Source of the DNA: Deltaproteobacteria bacterium
GTDB lineage: Bacteria; UBA10199; SBBF01
Assembly: GCA_016207765.1 (NCBI GenBank)
Contig: JACQOY010000199.1
Coordinates: forward strand, 1-6,796
Reading direction: 5' to 3'
DNA length: 6,796 bases
Shown one piece after another: positions 5,589 through 6,796 of the stretch (position 1 is the stretch's first letter; each line of letters starts with the position of its first letter). Below the pieces are notes generated by a model. The model saw only the letters and a program-made list of their open reading frames with translations, ran no database searches and was not told where the DNA came from. The position numbers and the translations under genes are program-made.

Positions 5589-6598
5589 GGTTTTGTTCCC
5601 CGTTTCAACTGGTAATACATCACCGCGCGGTTGTGTTCATCCAAATTCGATGAAAAAAAATGGCTCCCATCCCCCTTCGCGACAAAATAGAGATAACCGG
5701 CTGAAACAGGTCTTAACACCGCCATCAACGAATCAAGCCCCGGCGAGCAGATGGGGCCGGGGGGAAGACCGGGCCGCGTGTAGGTATTGTAAGGAGTGTC
5801 CCTCTCCAAATCGGCGCGGGTGAGATTTCCGTTGAAATTAGGGATTCCATAAATGACCGTCGGGTCGGTTTGCAGGGGCATCCTCTTTTCCAGACGATTG
5901 AGAAAAACCGAGGCGATTAACGGCCTCTCCGAGGCCAATCCCGTTTCTTTCTCCACAATCGAGGCGAGAGTCACCCATTGATGGAGGGTGAGCCCCTTTT
6001 TTTGAGCCTGCGAGACCAGATCGGGAGTCACCTTCTTTTTGAAAAGATCAACCATCTGACGGACCAAATTTTCGGCGGTTGATTTTTTTTCATAAAGATA
6101 GGTGTCGGGAAAAAGGTAGCCTTCGAGGGTGTCTGCCGTCACACCAACATGGGCAATCAATTGACGGTCCCGAACAAGCTTGTCCCAGAAATCCCCCTCC
6201 GATTCAGGAACCTTTATGAGGCCATTCTGCCGAACGAGCAAACCGATCTCCTTGAGGTTGAATCCCTCCGGGATCGTGATCGAATAAAGCTTCACCTTCC
6301 CCTCGACCATCATCTCCAGAATTTGCGATGAGGTGATCCCGGCGGGAAATTCATATTCGCCCGCTTTTAACTTGTCCCCCACGTTTTGAACGCGGGCAAT
6401 GACTTCAAAGAGGGGGGCGCTCGGGATCAGCTTTTTTTCTGCAAGCTGATGGGCAATTTCTCGGAGAGAAGTCCCTTTTTCGAAGTAAACAACCTCGGCG
6501 GACGGGGATCGGTGGGAAAGAAGGCGGTTGGCCCAAAATGCGCCTATAATGCCCAATAAAATGATCAACGTGAAAACAGCGACGCAAAATTTTTTCAT
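5585..6598 (-). CDS. mltG: Endolytic murein transglycosylase MltG (YceG-like)
   Basis: MltG is an inner-membrane lytic transglycosylase that cleaves nascent glycan strands on the periplasmic side and is thought to set glycan chain length. The 337 residues match the family length of about 340. Residues 5-24 (CVAVFTLIILLGIIGAFWAN) form one N-terminal membrane anchor. Residues about 38-100 are the LysM-like subdomain (YFEKGTSLREIAHQL, LKAGEYEFPAG). The catalytic domain has TIPEG (108-112), TLEGYLFPDTY (157-167), LASIVEKETG (211-220) with the active-site Glu region at 216-218, ASVFLNRL, MPLQTDPTVIYG (240-251), YNTYTRPGLPPGPICSPG (270-287) and YLYFVAKGDGSHFFSSNLDEHN (302-323). A TAA lies in frame 12 nt upstream of ATG 6598, so this start is fixed; the upstream bases ACTCCCCA hold no Shine-Dalgarno sequence. 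Its TGA overlaps the hemDE start (ATGA, 5585-5588), an unusual partner because these two genes serve unrelated pathways. Confidence 0.95.
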   Translation of the reverse strand: MKKFCVAVFTLIILLGIIGAFWANRLLSHRSPSAEVVYFEKGTSLREIAHQLAEKKLIPSAPLFEVIARVQNVGDKLKAGEYEFPAGITSSQILEMMVEGKVKLYSITIPEGFNLKEIGLLVRQNGLIKVPESEGDFWDKLVRDRQLIAHVGVTADTLEGYLFPDTYLYEKKSTAENLVRQMVDLFKKKVTPDLVSQAQKKGLTLHQWVTLASIVEKETGLASERPLIASVFLNRLEKRMPLQTDPTVIYGIPNFNGNLTRADLERDTPYNTYTRPGLPPGPICSPGLDSLMAVLRPVSAGYLYFVAKGDGSHFFSSNLDEHNRAVMYYQLKRGTKP

Positions 6599-6711
6599 TG
6601 GGGAGTATGATTAAGAAAAACAAAATTTATAGCAACAAAAAGTCTTTCCATCCGATAACCAGCACCGGATTAATATCCATACCCAGTAACAAGCGTTTAA
6701 AAAAGTAATTT
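6599..6711. promoter_or_regulatory. Divergent AT-rich intergenic region, probable promoters for mltG and the rightward ORF
   Basis: This 113-nt AT-rich gap separates two divergent ORFs and must hold their promoters if both are genes. On the minus strand TATAAA (complement of 6626-6631) lies 27 nt before the mltG ATG and is a fair -10 candidate, but no convincing -35 sits 16-18 nt upstream. On the plus strand TAATAT (6671-6676) is a -10 candidate 35 nt before ATG 6712; the nearest -35-like TTTCCA (6645-6650) is 20 nt away, which is too far. No operator palindrome stands out. Confidence 0.4.
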
Positions 6712-6796
6712 ATGGCTCTTCCACCGCTGGATTCCAAAAAGGTTGCAGATGCTATTGACGGGATGCACTCTCTTCGGGCCAACACCCCTCCTCCAC
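6712..6796 (+). CDS. Unidentified ORF, N-terminal fragment (3' end outside window)
   Basis: From ATG 6712 the frame is open for 28 codons to the window edge, reading MALPPLDSKKVADAIDGM then HSLRANTPPP. I do not recognise it. There is no signal peptide or membrane segment in the visible part, and the sequence looks like a soluble protein with a proline-rich stretch. The upstream bases AAAAAAGTAATTT give no clear ribosome-binding site. Support comes from the divergent position after an AT-rich gap and the open frame; 28 codons alone is weak evidence. Confidence 0.45.
   Translation, partial: MALPPLDSKKVADAIDGMHSLRANTPPP

Noticed and set aside
5215..5823. Plus-strand 202-codon open frame antisense to hemD and mltG
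   Set aside because: It spans the junction of two clearly conserved minus-strand genes and shows no motif of its own.

Overview
This window is a heme-biosynthesis locus from what looks like a Gram-negative bacterium. It encodes five enzyme activities that form an unbroken run from hydroxymethylbilane to protoheme by the protoporphyrin-dependent route: HemD, HemE, HemN, HemJ and HemH. HemJ used with HemN, the MltG-type lytic transglycosylase and the style of the proteins would suit a deltaproteobacterial-grade or related uncultured lineage. That placement is an inference, and no rRNA or other marker gene is present to test it.

Layout. Plus strand: hemN (5' end outside the window, 1-1320), hemJ (1427-1849) and hemH (1962-2918), probably one transcription unit. 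Minus strand, read from right to left: mltG (6598-5585), overlapping by 4 nt a hemD-hemE fusion (5588-3609), then a small secreted protein of unknown function (3517 or 3532 to 2927). The two clusters converge, and the stop codons of hemH and the secreted protein are only 8 nt apart. At the right end a divergent AT-rich gap (6599-6711) separates mltG from the first 28 codons of an unidentified plus-strand ORF (6712-6796).

How the genes work together. HemD closes hydroxymethylbilane to uroporphyrinogen III and HemE decarboxylates it to coproporphyrinogen III; here both are on one polypeptide. HemN, an oxygen-independent radical SAM enzyme, makes protoporphyrinogen IX. The membrane protein HemJ oxidises it to protoporphyrin IX, and HemH inserts iron.

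The unusual part is the amount of repeat and palindromic DNA at or inside gene boundaries. Heptamer tandem arrays lie in frame directly in front of the HemN iron-sulfur motif, with no usable start codon between them and the motif. An 86-bp compound palindrome ends 9 nt before hemJ. A 71-nt imperfect hairpin precedes hemH, and it carries a 15-codon leader ORF that has the best Shine-Dalgarno sequence in the window and a TAATG overlap with hemH. A 90-bp palindromic element lies in frame between the HemD and HemE domains and is what joins them into one reading frame.
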